A stretch of DNA of 64,000 bases from Fragum whitleyi (taxonomy: Eukaryota > Mollusca > Bivalvia > Cardiida > Cardiidae), in contig OX411547.1 in NCBI GenBank assembly GCA_948146395.1, forward strand, positions 35,299,868 through 35,363,867, given 5' to 3'. Both the position numbers and the translations under genes were made by a program. The notes beneath the pieces were generated by a model that was not told where the DNA came from, made no database searches, and saw nothing but the letters and a program-made list of their open reading frames with translations. Positions 22,601-33,574 of this stretch are shown here, piece by piece (the first letter of the stretch is position 1; each line of letters opens with the position of its first letter).

Positions 22601-22745
22601 GAGTGTCTTTTTCACTGCATTTATTGGGGTATAAAGTGCAATTGCCTAAGCACATGGCTTAAACATAACGCCCTACGGGCGTTATTTGCCATGTGCTAAG
22701 GCAATTGCACTTTATACCCCAATAAATGCATTGAAAAAGACACTC
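22601..22745. repeat. Long near-perfect foldback
   Basis: Arms of about 58 bases (outer GAGTGTCTTTTTCACTGCAT, inner CACATGGC) pair with 22681-22745 at almost every position, and the centre is itself a palindrome (ATAACGCCCTACGGGCGTTA). Weaker pairing continues outward on both sides. Such arm identity suggests a young foldback/MITE. Confidence 0.85.
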
Positions 22746-22983
22746 ATCCCTATAATCTTCACCCCAGGTTTTATCAAAATATTTAAGGCGAGTTGCAACA
22801 AATTCGGCGATAACTAGAGATTACTCCGTGTATGGCATACAAATAACATGACCTTGTTTTAAGCCAAGTTAATTAATGAAATCGAGGTGAAGATAACTAA
22901 ATTTGTAATGTCCTTTCTATAGTTGAAGATTAAGTGTATCGAAATTATCCCGTTGAGACGAATAATTATCGATAAAAATATTA

Positions 22984-23221
22984 GAGCCTGTGCGTGACAT
23001 TTCCAGCAATATGCTATGTGCGTGAAGGGTCAATATTAACCAACCATGACTGCCATGTAGTATAATTAGAAGTTTGCTAGATTGTCTTTAGACCTTTTTC
23101 AACCTTATCTTTCTCCAAAGCACAAAGCGAATACCCTGGTCAGACTGTGCAGATGCACAGATTGGCCAGAGTCTTTGCATGGCGCACATTTGACATTGTT
23201 GGAAATGTCACGCAAAGGATC
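22984..23221. mobile_element. MITE family M1, copy 3
   Basis: Starts GAGCCTGTGCGTGACATTTC, ends GGAAATGTCACGCAAAGGATC. Internal palindrome CTGGTCAGACTGTGCAGATG / CACAGATTGGCCAGAG. Confidence 0.72.
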
Positions 23222-23843
23222 ATTATTCAAAAGTTTGAACAAACACATGCCGGCTCCCCGGTATGATAGTGGCAAAAAACAAAATGATCCCTTATTAAAC
23301 AATTTGATCCTAAATTCAATTATGTTTTGCGATGTTACATGAGAACATCTCTATCCTTTCTTAGATGTTTATTAAATATCATATATGTGATAACATACAT
23401 ATCACATATGACCGTATTCGGATTGCAAAACAATTGCATATGGTCAGAGCTGACGTATTGATTTGCATTTCACGTGGTATCAAAAGGATGCCGACCTTAA
23501 GTGTGACTTTTTGTAAGTTTGACATGATTGCAGCTACACATTATGAAATACGTTAATTCATGAAATGCAAGATCCTGCACGTAAGCCAGTCACTTAATTG
23601 CTTTTGAAATTTTGGTATTTTTTGCCTGATATTTCGGTGAAGTGCATTGACTAATGAACGCCAATTTAACCTTAGGTTGCATTTAGAAGTGATTTGGTAT
23701 CCAAATGTTGTATTAATACAGACTAAAAAGCACTGTAGTGATTCAAGTTTTTGGTAGATCATGAGCGAAATGTAAAAAGATTCTAAACTTACTTCAATAA
23801 TTTGTTTGTTTGTTTGCTTGTTTGTTTGAATGAGTTATACTTA

Positions 23844-23935
23844 ACAATGGGTTCATGGTATTTTTCACACCAGTACTACAATTACTCTCGGTGCTATCGT
23901 ACAAAAGTCAACCTTTGGTGGGAGACAAATAAGTG
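23844..23935 (-). mobile_element. SINE family S1 fragment
   Basis: AACAATGGGTTCATGGTATT, TTTTCACACCAGTACTAC, then GGTGGGAGACAAATAAGTG; middle body only. Confidence 0.55.
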
Positions 23936-24879
23936 TCTTTTCCGTCGCTTAAGTACGAAGTTCAAAGTTGGTGTACAAATTCTATTTGGAAATCTACATT
24001 TTTTGGTGTACAACTCATAACGGAAATATTTGTATTTTTTGTAATATTTAGAAATATTGATGGAGCGTGTTAACATCTTGAAGTTAAATTCTTGGATGGA
24101 ATATCGCTGGACTCAGGAAATCAAGCAAGTGGTGGAATTTCCTGGTGTAAACAATCATTGAAAGGATCATCAACAAATTGGACAATCAGTCATTACTTAT
24201 TGATAGATTTAAAAGTGTACTTGATGGAAACTATCGCCGTTGTAAAAATGGCGTTATAACGCGCGTAAGGATGACGTCAGCGTAAACAATCATGGCGTCA
24301 AATTTATTATAACGTCGCCTTTAATGAAATAGTATAGGGAAAATCATTCTACACGCTTAAATGTAATTTTACCGACGATTAGACGATGATATCAAGGAAA
24401 ATGGGTAGAAATGAATTAACGGCTGTGACCGCTTCATTCAAAGATGTCGGCCATGGAATGAATGAACATCAAGAGGTAAAGAATTATGACTTAAATAAGA
24501 ACAAATCATTGAGAAAAAAGCTGATCTCCACTGAGAAAAATGATGTTACAGTATTTGAAACGGAATCAAGTTTAAATTCAATTAGGGAATGAATGAACTA
24601 TTGAGATTTTCGGCTAACGAATATTACAGTTCTCATGATCAATCGAATTGTGATAAAAATCCCCGTTTATGATGCAAAAGGAAATCTGGTTGAGACAACT
24701 ACAAACTTTCGTCTCGTGGCCGTAAAGAGTATACGATAAATATGTATCACACTACGAGCAAATGTCTAGTCAATGGGAAAGAGACGAAATTATTCACACA
24801 GAGAGATTTACCTAAAATACTTGACTTGGTTGAGTCCAAACTTAAAATCTCTGGTACATCTACCAAGGAATTAAATGAA

Positions 24880-25365
24880 ACAAGATGTGTTTGTGAAACA
24901 CGAATGCCCCCCTAACGGCATTTTTTCTCAAAGTTTGACCTTGACAGACAACCTTGTTACATGACCTTGACTTTGGTACCAGCGGATGCGAATCATTGAG
25001 ATCTATCATCATGCCAAATATTAGCTTTGTATCTTGAATAGGCTTGAAGATATTGGCAAGGTTAAGTTTTCGGGCATTTTTTTTTCAAAGTTTGACCTTG
25101 ACAGATGACCTTGACCTTGTCACGTGACCTTGACTTTGGTACCAGCGGATGCGGATCATTGAGATCTATCATCATGCCAAATATTAGCTTTGTATCTTGA
25201 ATAGGCTTGAAGATATTGGCAAGGTTAAGTTTTCGGACAGACGGACGGACAGACGGACGGACAGACAGACAGACAGACAGACGGACGGACAGACGGATAG
25301 ACAGACAGACAGACGGACATGAGTAAAACAATATGCCCCCGATCTCTCGATGAGGGGGCATAAAA
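24880..25365 (-). mobile_element. Helentron-like non-autonomous element, subfamily C, copy 1
   Basis: Left end ACAAGA, hairpin GTGTTT/AAACAC, then CGAATGCCCCC; right end ATGCCCCCGATCTCTCGATG continuing as AGGGGGCAT + AAAA. On the minus strand: 5' TTTTATGCCCCC and 3' GGGGGCATTCG + hairpin + TCTTGT. The core holds two tandem units (TTTGACCTTGACAGA at about 24936 and 25088) and an ACAGACGG microsatellite (25234-25320). It is inserted inside LINE ORF1; its 486 bp sit exactly between two codons, so the junction is precise. Host bases at the target are A|A (T|T on the element strand). Confidence 0.82.
25234..25320. repeat. ACAGACGG-type microsatellite
   Basis: Interrupted GACAGACG/GACGGACG repeats next to the right end of the subfamily C element, the position where all subfamilies here carry such a tract. 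Confidence 0.9.
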
Positions 25366-27205
25366 ATGAGACAAATTCTTCTCTCGTCATCACCTATACA
25401 AGAGAAAAGTAACTCAGATTCGCCTGAAACGGAGGAAACAGATTCTGAAAATGATTATTGTGATAGATCTGAGTTAGAAGCCTTGCGATCAACAATTGAG
25501 AGGGTCAGGAAGCTTAAACACAATAAAGCAAAAATGAAAATGGAGATATGTAATGAAAATAGCAGATGTTTCGAATCCGTGAATGCAAAGATTGACGCAC
25601 TAACAGAAATAGTGAAATCGCTCAGCATTCAATTACACGAACACATCATTGTATCAGCTGGTCAACTCGGGGAAATCAAGGACGCAATTACGGCTATAAA
25701 TAGACAAAACAAGATGTACAGTGAACGAATCAATAATGAAGTTGAATCTATCAATCAAAATACGGAGTCTATCAACAAAAAAATTCAGACGGTGAGTGAG
25801 AGCTTGGTGCGTAGATTGCAGTCAATTTCTGACTCGTTAAAACATTTCAAGGACTCTAAATTAGAAAGTAACTCCGTTTCAAGGAATGAAATGAACAACA
25901 CTAAATGCTGTCCCAAAGAAATACCCCTTACACCGGAAAACAGTGAGATCATTAACCTGACTCAAAGAACGATAAATCCTGGAAATTCGATCGTCAGCTG
26001 TGAAAGTGAAAGTCAAAAAATATCAACAGTTAATAATGAAAACTTATTGTCAATACTGCGAAACAACACGACTGAAAATGGAATAGATTCGTTTGAAGAA
26101 AGTAAGACTGGGCGGCAAAGAGAACATACATCTACGAAAACAACTTCGACTAGAGACGTGAATCATTGAGCTAATGTAGGAGAAAGAGAAACACAATTTG
26201 AAACATGCGACGAGAAAATACTCCTCATTGGCGATTCTATTCTTGAAGGAATAAACCTGCGTGGCCTTCACAAAAGTGTTTATGTAAAAACTTGCCGGGG
26301 CAAAAAAATAAGAGATATATATCATCTGTTACAAAATAAAATGAATCTAGACGATTTCAAGACTGTTATTCTCTACGCTGGTGGAAACGACGCTGCAGGT
26401 AACATTTCTATACAAGAAACAGAAAATGATTTAATTCTCTTAGCAGACTACATGCAACCGAAATGTGATCTTTATATATGTACATCTTGTCCTAGATCAG
26501 ACACTAATGTGAGCCAACTAAACATAGCTATTAAAAAGGTTTGTGAACAGACCGCTGCCAACCTGATCGACTGCTTACCGTCATTCGTGTACGGAAATGG
26601 TAACACTGTTTCAGAGTCGTACTTACGTGACGGAATTCATTTGTCACAAAAAGGTACACGAGACTTATTAACTGTTATCAACGAATCTGTGACTGTTATA
26701 AAACCGAGGATTGAAAGTCGACAAAAATGTATGCGCTACAACCGATTAAATGATCGGAGATCTGAAATACAATATAATACACAGGCTTCGTCTGTGCTGC
26801 TTGACAAATACCAAAGATATTGCGTTATTTGTCGGGACAACACACATGAAACATGGCAGTGTGGATATAGACAATATGGTGTGTATGGCCCTCCTTATGG
26901 GTATAGAACATGTTAGGGAAAATCAGACAGTTACCCCTATCGCGTAAGAAATATTGTGAACTTAAAAAACCTTTATCAAATCAAACAATGCCCGAAACCA
27001 AAGTCAATCAAAGTACTGACAGTACTGAAAGCCAGGTCTTGAGTACATGTAAATGGTTGAACTCGTTCTCCTTTCAGGGAGAAACAAAGCATAATAAAGT
27101 ACAAAAAAGTAATTGTAACCTCAAATTTTAGAGACTTGCATAAAATCTCACAAAAGAAAAAAAAGCATTACAAAAATATACATACGCAATATCATGAGTT
27201 TTGGT

Positions 27206-27406
27206 TTAAACCTATTTATTTTACTTCAATTGGGAAACAAGTTCTTACAACTTAGATTAATCCCTCTCAATTCTGCTTCCTGGAAAATTCACCAGTACTC
27301 GCGCCGAATGTGTGGGCCAATGAAAGACCCAAGATCGATAGCCGCTCCCGGGAATCGAACTGGGTCAAGAGGCAGACGCTCTACCTCTAGACCACGGACA
27401 GCACAC
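27206..27406 (-). mobile_element. tRNA-derived SINE family S2, copy 1
   Basis: Minus-strand head TGTCCGTGGTCTAGAGGTAG (A box) and GTTCGATTCCCGGGAGC (B box), then a body ending near TTAAACC at 27206. It lies between LINE ORF1 and ORF2. The second copy at 34226-34444 retains about 15 more head bases (AAAGGTCCTGAG region) missing here. Confidence 0.75.
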
Positions 27407-27949
27407 AGTGTGTGAGTACATGAGTTCATTGTATTGGTCAGAGGATATGAAACACATCTAAAATAATAAAAAATATTTCAAACGATAGAAAATTGTTTTC
27501 CCTTTTCTCTTGATGATAATGCAGTACTTCTGAAATGATTGGTTGAGAAAACCCTATATCACCCCATTAACTATTCAACGCCAGCATCTTGTATCCTGTA
27601 GCAGACGACTATAAATAGATTGATTCAAAAGCAAAATATGCTCCTAATGAGTCATTTGGTATAAAAAATCCAAAGATATTATAAAAATTGCAGACGTATC
27701 AGCCCAGCAAAGCACACCGCTGTTGCGAAGGTCATGCTTATTGCTTAAAGACGTCGCATATGTTGCGTCTCAAATTATAAAAAAAAATAATAAAAGAAAA
27801 AAGAAAAATAGAACTAATAGAAAAATGAGAGAGCTTCTCAATATCTTGCCCCAAAATGATCCCTGGATCGGATCTTTGTTGAAATTTTTAGGGTGTTACA
27901 GACGTTAAAAAACTAAAAAAAAAAAAAAAAAAAAACACATAATTCGCCG

Positions 27950-28035
27950 ATTGTGCGCCTCGAACCCACGCCGCGAATGTACAAAAGTTTATGGGCTTCA
28001 GACGTATACGTTAGGCTATGGCCACTCCGACTAAA
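27950..28035 (-). mobile_element. tRNA-like SINE head, third type
   Basis: The minus strand reads GTCGGAGTGGCCATAGCCTA at the A-box position and GTGGGTTCGAGGCGC at the B-box position. Length about 86, long variable region. An A-rich stretch (27905-27935) lies on its 3' side. I treat it as a SINE or pseudo-tRNA because no clean cloverleaf was found. Confidence 0.45.
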
Positions 28036-28977
28036 CGATAGCGAATTTTAAGAGTATATATTATTGATTTCCTAAATTAGGATCCTTTCCTACGCGATTT
28101 ACGATTGTGTAAAAAATATTCATATAGTTTACGGACCCAAAAGAATTGTCTTGTCTTTATTTTGATTTAACTAAAATGGCAGTTAAGTTAAAGCCGAAAT
28201 GATACAGCAATTAGCGGTTTTCGGTCTGTACACACGAGGAACTACTTTTTGATTTTGGCGGTGAAGAGGTCAACAATTTCCATCCCGTCTGGCAGCAATA
28301 AAGCCAGTATACTGAAAGTATACCTGGCTTTAAAAATGAAAAATACTACTCATGATAATAATTTTCATGTATTGGATTTAAATTGCGATGATTGTAATCA
28401 TATCCCAAATACATGTAGCTTGTCTGAAGACTTTAAAGATTTAGTTGTTGAAAATAGTTTAAACGTGAGGTATTTAAATAGTCATTCCATCAACCGATTG
28501 GGAAATCCGTGTAGGGAAACTGTTGATGCAAAAATGTCTCAAATTACCCCTATTTCAAACGATACATATAATACAATTAAAAAGGACTATTTTAATACAG
28601 ATAATCAAAGTTCGCATTTACATGCTGAACAAAGTGTTTTTAACTCCGCGGATTATCAATTTAACTTAAGCGATAAATGTGAAAATAATTTCCGTAAGCA
28701 AAATAAATTTCATTATAAAAATGTAAATAATTCCACGCGAAAACAAAAAACATGTTCTATTACAGGTGAAGCTCATTTCACTAAAAAATCAAAAGGTATT
28801 CATATAGCTAATTTAAACATTAACCATCTTCTTCCAAAATTAAAAGAGATAAAGTTTCATTTAAAATCTATTCAATCGCCTAATATTTTGGGAATGTGTG
28901 AAACATTCTTACATGAAAATATTGATAGCAACTGTTTGAAAATACCGAACTATACTTTTGAGCGACAAGACAGAAAA

Positions 28978-30389
28978 AGACAAGAGGCCCAAGAGGACCT
29001 GTATCGCTCCACTGGATTAAAAATCTCAAGATTTGAAAGAGAGATATTGAAAATAGAAGGTAATGAAAGTGAACAGCATTCAAAAGGAATTCAGACTTTT
29101 TCTGAGTTGAAACTAACTTATGAAGAAATGAACTTATTTAACTAATATGTAAAATTACAAGGAAGAAAACTATATAGATATCACTTTGAAACAAGAGGAC
29201 TAGAATGGCCATAAAATGCTGACCTGAATTTTATTGATCCAGTGGATCTCATCCAATCCAAATTTCTTGAACAACTTTAGAAGAGAGTCACCCAAGGAAC
29301 ATTCTGGTAAAGTTTCATTGAAATAAGCTTAATGGTTCAGGAGGAGATGTCGTTCAAAGATTTCGGGGTCAAAAAAAACCGCCCTGCCACGCCCATATTT
29401 GGGGGTCAATCCAAATTTCTTGAACATCTTTAGAAGAGGGTCACGCAAGGAACATTCTGGTAAAGTTTCATTGAAATAAGCCTAATGGTTCAGGAGGAGA
29501 TGAGGTTCAAAGATTTCGGGGTCAAAATAAGCCCCGCCCTGCCACGCCCATATTTGGGGGTCAATCCAAATTTCTTGAACATCTTTAGAAGAGGGTCACG
29601 CAAGGATCATTCTGGTAAAGTTTCATTGAAATTGGCCTAATCGTTCAGGAGGAGATGTCGTTCAAATATTTCGGGGTCAAAATAAGCCCCGCCCTGCCAC
29701 GCCCATATTTGGGGGTCAATCCAAATTTCTTGAACACTTTTAGAAGAGGGTCACAAAAGGAACATTCTGGTAAAGTTTCATTGAAATCGGCCCAATGGTT
29801 CAGGAGGAGATGAGGTTCAAAGATTTCGGGGTCAAAATAAGCCCTGCCCTGCCACGCCCATATTTGGGGGTCAATCAAAATTTCTTGAACAACTTTAGAA
29901 GAGGGTCACCCAAGGAACATTCTGGTAAATTTCCTATAAAATTGGCCTAATGGTTCAGGAGGAGATGTCGTTCAAAGATTTCGGGGTCAAAATAAGCCCC
30001 GCCCTGCCACGCCCATATTTGGGGGTCAATCCAAATTTCTTGAACAACTTTAGAAGAGGGTCACCCAAGAAATATTCTGGTAAAGTTTCATTGAAATCGG
30101 CTCAATGGTTCAGGAGGAGATGTCGTTTAAAGATTTTTGGGTCAAAATATGCCCCGCCCTGCCACGCCCATATTTGGGGGTCAATCCAAATTTCTTGAAC
30201 AACTTTAGAAGAGGGTCACCCAAGGAACATTCTGGCCAAGTTTCATCCAAATCCACCTATTGGTTCAGGAGGAGAAGATGTTTAAAGAAAAGTTTACGCA
30301 CGCACGCACGGACGGACGGACGCACGGACGCACGACGGACACCTCGCCATGACAATAGCTCGCTGGCCTTCAGCCAGTGGAGCTAAAAA
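28978..30389 (-). mobile_element. Helentron-like non-autonomous element, subfamily B, copy 2
   Basis: Left end GACAAG, hairpin AGGCCC..GGACCT with one mismatch, then TATCGCTCCACTGG; right end CAGCCAGTGGAGCTAAAA. The core consists of tandem units of exactly 155 bp: GCCCATATTT ends at 29400, 29555, 29710, 29865, 30020 and 30175. An ACGC/ACGG microsatellite (30295-30345) follows. It interrupts the LINE endonuclease, and removing it restores the frame across GACAGAAA / TTAGGCGGTGG; the A-run leaves the ends uncertain by about two bases. A second terminus-like sequence (ACAAGAGGACTAGAATGGCC at 29191) lies inside. ORFs at 29950-30386 are only the repeat read in frame. Confidence 0.82.
29230..30175. 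repeat. 155-bp tandem repeat core
   Basis: About six units, spaced at exactly 155 bp with no indels between the phase marks, sharing AACATTCTGGTAAAGTTTCA and TCAGGAGGAGATG. Confidence 0.93.
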
Positions 30390-33058
30390 TTAGGCGGTGG
30401 TATTATAGTGTATATTTCAGAAAAGTGCACTATAAAAGGCGATTTGATCTTGAATCATCCGAAATTGAGTCCATCTTGATTGAAATTAACCATTCTGATA
30501 AATCGTCATTTCTTCTCGACTTTGTTAACAGATCGCCTTCATCTGTGCAGTCGTGGATAGATATTTACCAAAAGCAGATAGACCAAGTTGATTTACTAAA
30601 TAAAGAGTTTCACGTTTTAGGTGATTTCAATATAAGATATTATAGAAATGATGGTATAGAAAAATTCGAAAATACCAAATGGGAAAATTTTGTTTCTAAG
30701 TATGATATACAACAGCTAGTAAAAAGTTCCACAAGGGTGGCTAATAAAAGTTCAAGCATAATTGATCATATATATACAAACTCTGTACATAACACGTGCG
30801 ATGTCTATGTTTCAAAATTGTCTATAAGCGATCACTTTCCATTTTGTTTCACGAGGAAAAGGAATGCGGATTCAGATGATTTAAGAAGCAGTCAAAATCA
30901 CGAAACGATTGAATATAGGTGCTATGAAAATTTTGATATAGACAAATTTACATTCGATTTATCTTATTCGGGCATTGAATGTGTAGAAATGATAATCAAC
31001 CCTAACGATGCCATTAGTAAATTATATGCCATAGTAAACTCAGTTTTATCAATTCATGCACCCTTGAAGCAAAAAAAGTCAAGCGCTCACACCAGCCTTC
31101 TTGGTTTAATAGGGAAGTAAAGGAAATGGAAAGGGATATGGCTCTTAAACAGAGACAGAGAATTTTACGTAATAAGGTTACTTATATGATTAAGCATAAT
31201 AAGAAAAACTATTTCAATAAGGCTAAAATAAGGAAAGTCCCAAAATAATTTGGAAAACCCTTAAAGAAATTGCATATGTAAACAACTCAAAAGAACTTAT
31301 AATGCCTAAGAAAATCATCACATCAGTTTCTATCATTGAAGGAAGTCTTAATATAGTTAATGAATTAAATAGACATTTTGTTTGCATATCGGATATTGTG
31401 AACAAGACGAGATTCTCCAGTGAAAATTTTAATTTTCTCAAAGAAACACTTGATCAAAAGTTAGGTAATGAAACTTTCACTATTGAATTCATTTCAGCAT
31501 TTGAAGTGCATCAAACCATAAGAAAACTTGATTCAACTAAAGCGACGGGTCTGGATGGCTTGAGTCCAAAAATTTTGAAACAATGTGGTGATATTATTAC
31601 TCCGGCTATAGCTTCGATTATCAATAATAGTATTTCTTCAGGAATATATCCTGATCAAATGAAAGTAGCACGCGTAATACCCATTTTCAAAACGGGTGAC
31701 AAAGACGATCCCAATAATTATAGACCCATTTCGATTCTTTCCACTATTTTAAAGATATTCGAAATGCACATCGCTACACAGCTTCAATGTTTCTTTAAAA
31801 GAACAAACGTTTTAAACAAATCTCAATCTGGTTTTAGAAAACACTATTCGTGTACATCGGCGTTAATTAAAATGATAGACGCGTGGCTTTCAGATGTAGA
31901 TGACGGTAAATATGTAGGGACAGTTTTCCTAGACCTAAGAAAGGCGTTTGATCTTGTTGATCATGAAATCCTGATACATAAACTGAAATTATACCACTTT
32001 ACTGAGAATACGTGTACCCTTTCAAATCATATTTGACTAACAGAAAACAATACAGATAGGACACTCAAAATCGTCTTTACTTGAAATAATATCTGGAGTA
32101 CCCCAAGGATCGATTCTAGGTCCACTTCTCTTTCTAATTTACATAAATGATATCACTTTAACCAAATCTGAAGTTGAAATAGATCTATATGCAGATGATT
32201 CTACTATGTACAAGTCCAATTTTGAAATCGTATCTATACAATCTAAACTGCAATCGAGCCTAATTCGCGTGCAGGAATGGTGTCAATTTAACAACATGTC
32301 TCTACACCCTTTAAAAACAAAATGCATGTTGATTGGACCCAAACATAAATTATTGCAAGACAGTCAAATTAAATTAACTATTAACGGTCATGAATTGGAA
32401 AATGTAAAGTCACAAAAAGTCTTAGGGGTCTTTGTAGATAATCACTTAAATTGGCGACCACAAATTGATTATGTATGTAAAGGACTGAAGAATAAAATCG
32501 CCCTTATCAAAAATATTTCGTATTATCTATCAAAGGAAATGAAATTGCTTTTTTACAATTCATATGTATTACCCATTTTTGATTATTGCTGTGTTGTATG
32601 GGGTAAGAATAACAAAACGTATGTAAATAAGATATGTACACTTCAGAGAAGAATAGCTCGGCTTATACTCGGTAAACCAAGACAAACACAAGCAAACGAA
32701 TTATTCAAGGAATTAGAATGGTTACCCTTTACAGAAAGATGTAATTATCACGCAGCTGTTTTAACTTTTAAGACAATCAAGAATGCAGCACCGGATTACA
32801 TGTCCGATATCATCCACATTTCTAGAAATGAAAACTATACATTGCGATCAGAGACAAAGAATGACCTATTTGTCGCGAAATTACCACGAACAAATGTGTA
32901 TAAGGATAGTTTTAGCTTTTACATAGTAAATGTTTGGAATGAGATTCTCATTGAAATCAGAAACGAAAATAGCACAAATACATTCAAAAAAGAATTAAAA
33001 TTATTCTATTTTTGTAAAAGATGTTAATAGATAGTTATGCAACTAAGATATTTTAATC

Positions 33059-33360
<302 letters not shown>

Positions 33361-33468
33361 ATTAAATTTGTATTGTTTTATTTTTTCTTTTCAGAAGGCC
33401 GTGTTGAAAATAAGATTTGTGCATATTTGTATATGTCTTAACATGTTTATCTTCTATAAATAAAGCTA

Positions 33469-33574
<106 letters not shown>

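Larger units (their letters stand above)
24742..26916 (+). pseudogene. LINE ORF1: coiled coil, SGNH esterase and zinc knuckle
   Basis: Starts NMYHTTSKCLVNGK in frame 1, is cut by the Helentron-like insertion at 24880-25365, and resumes in frame with a long polar, heptad-like region (SELEALRSTIERVRKLKHNK on). The only stop in the second part is TGA at 26167; the same frame then continues into an SGNH-hydrolase fold: block I LLIGDSILEG (26222 on), block III GGND (about 26381) and the Asp/His block DGIHLSQ (about 26631). It ends with a CX2CX4HX4C zinc knuckle (CVICRDNTHETWQC). Esterase-bearing ORF1 proteins are known from CR1/L2-type LINEs, where they help bind RNA. Nonfunctional here, though the catalytic residues remain. 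Confidence 0.8.
28336..33027 (+). pseudogene. LINE ORF2: AP-type endonuclease and reverse transcriptase
   Basis: N-terminal region from MKNTTHDNNFHVLDLN; the endonuclease begins GIHIANLNINHLLPKL and is cut by the insertion at 28978-30389. After it, LGGGIIVYISEK resumes the same reading, followed by a one-base shift near 30420 into the frame with DLESSEIESI, VLGDFNIRYY and ISDHFPF. A further shift near 31085 leads to the RT: GLDGLSPKIL, NNYRPISILS, FLDLRKAFDLVDHEIL, a shift near 32036, GVPQGSILGPLLF and the catalytic YADDS at 32188. The C-terminal region runs to 33027. At least three frameshifts make it non-functional. Normal copies nick target DNA and copy the element RNA there. Confidence 0.82.

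Noticed and set aside
23082..23342. 86-codon ORF and its antisense partner
   Set aside because: Inside an M1 MITE; explained by the palindrome.
25062..25393. Cys/Ser/Val/Leu-rich ORFs
   Set aside because: Translation of the GACAGACGG microsatellite in the subfamily C element.
29950..30386. Repetitive ORFs with GVNPNFLNNFRRGSPK motifs
   Set aside because: Frames of the 155-bp tandem repeat of a Helentron-like element.
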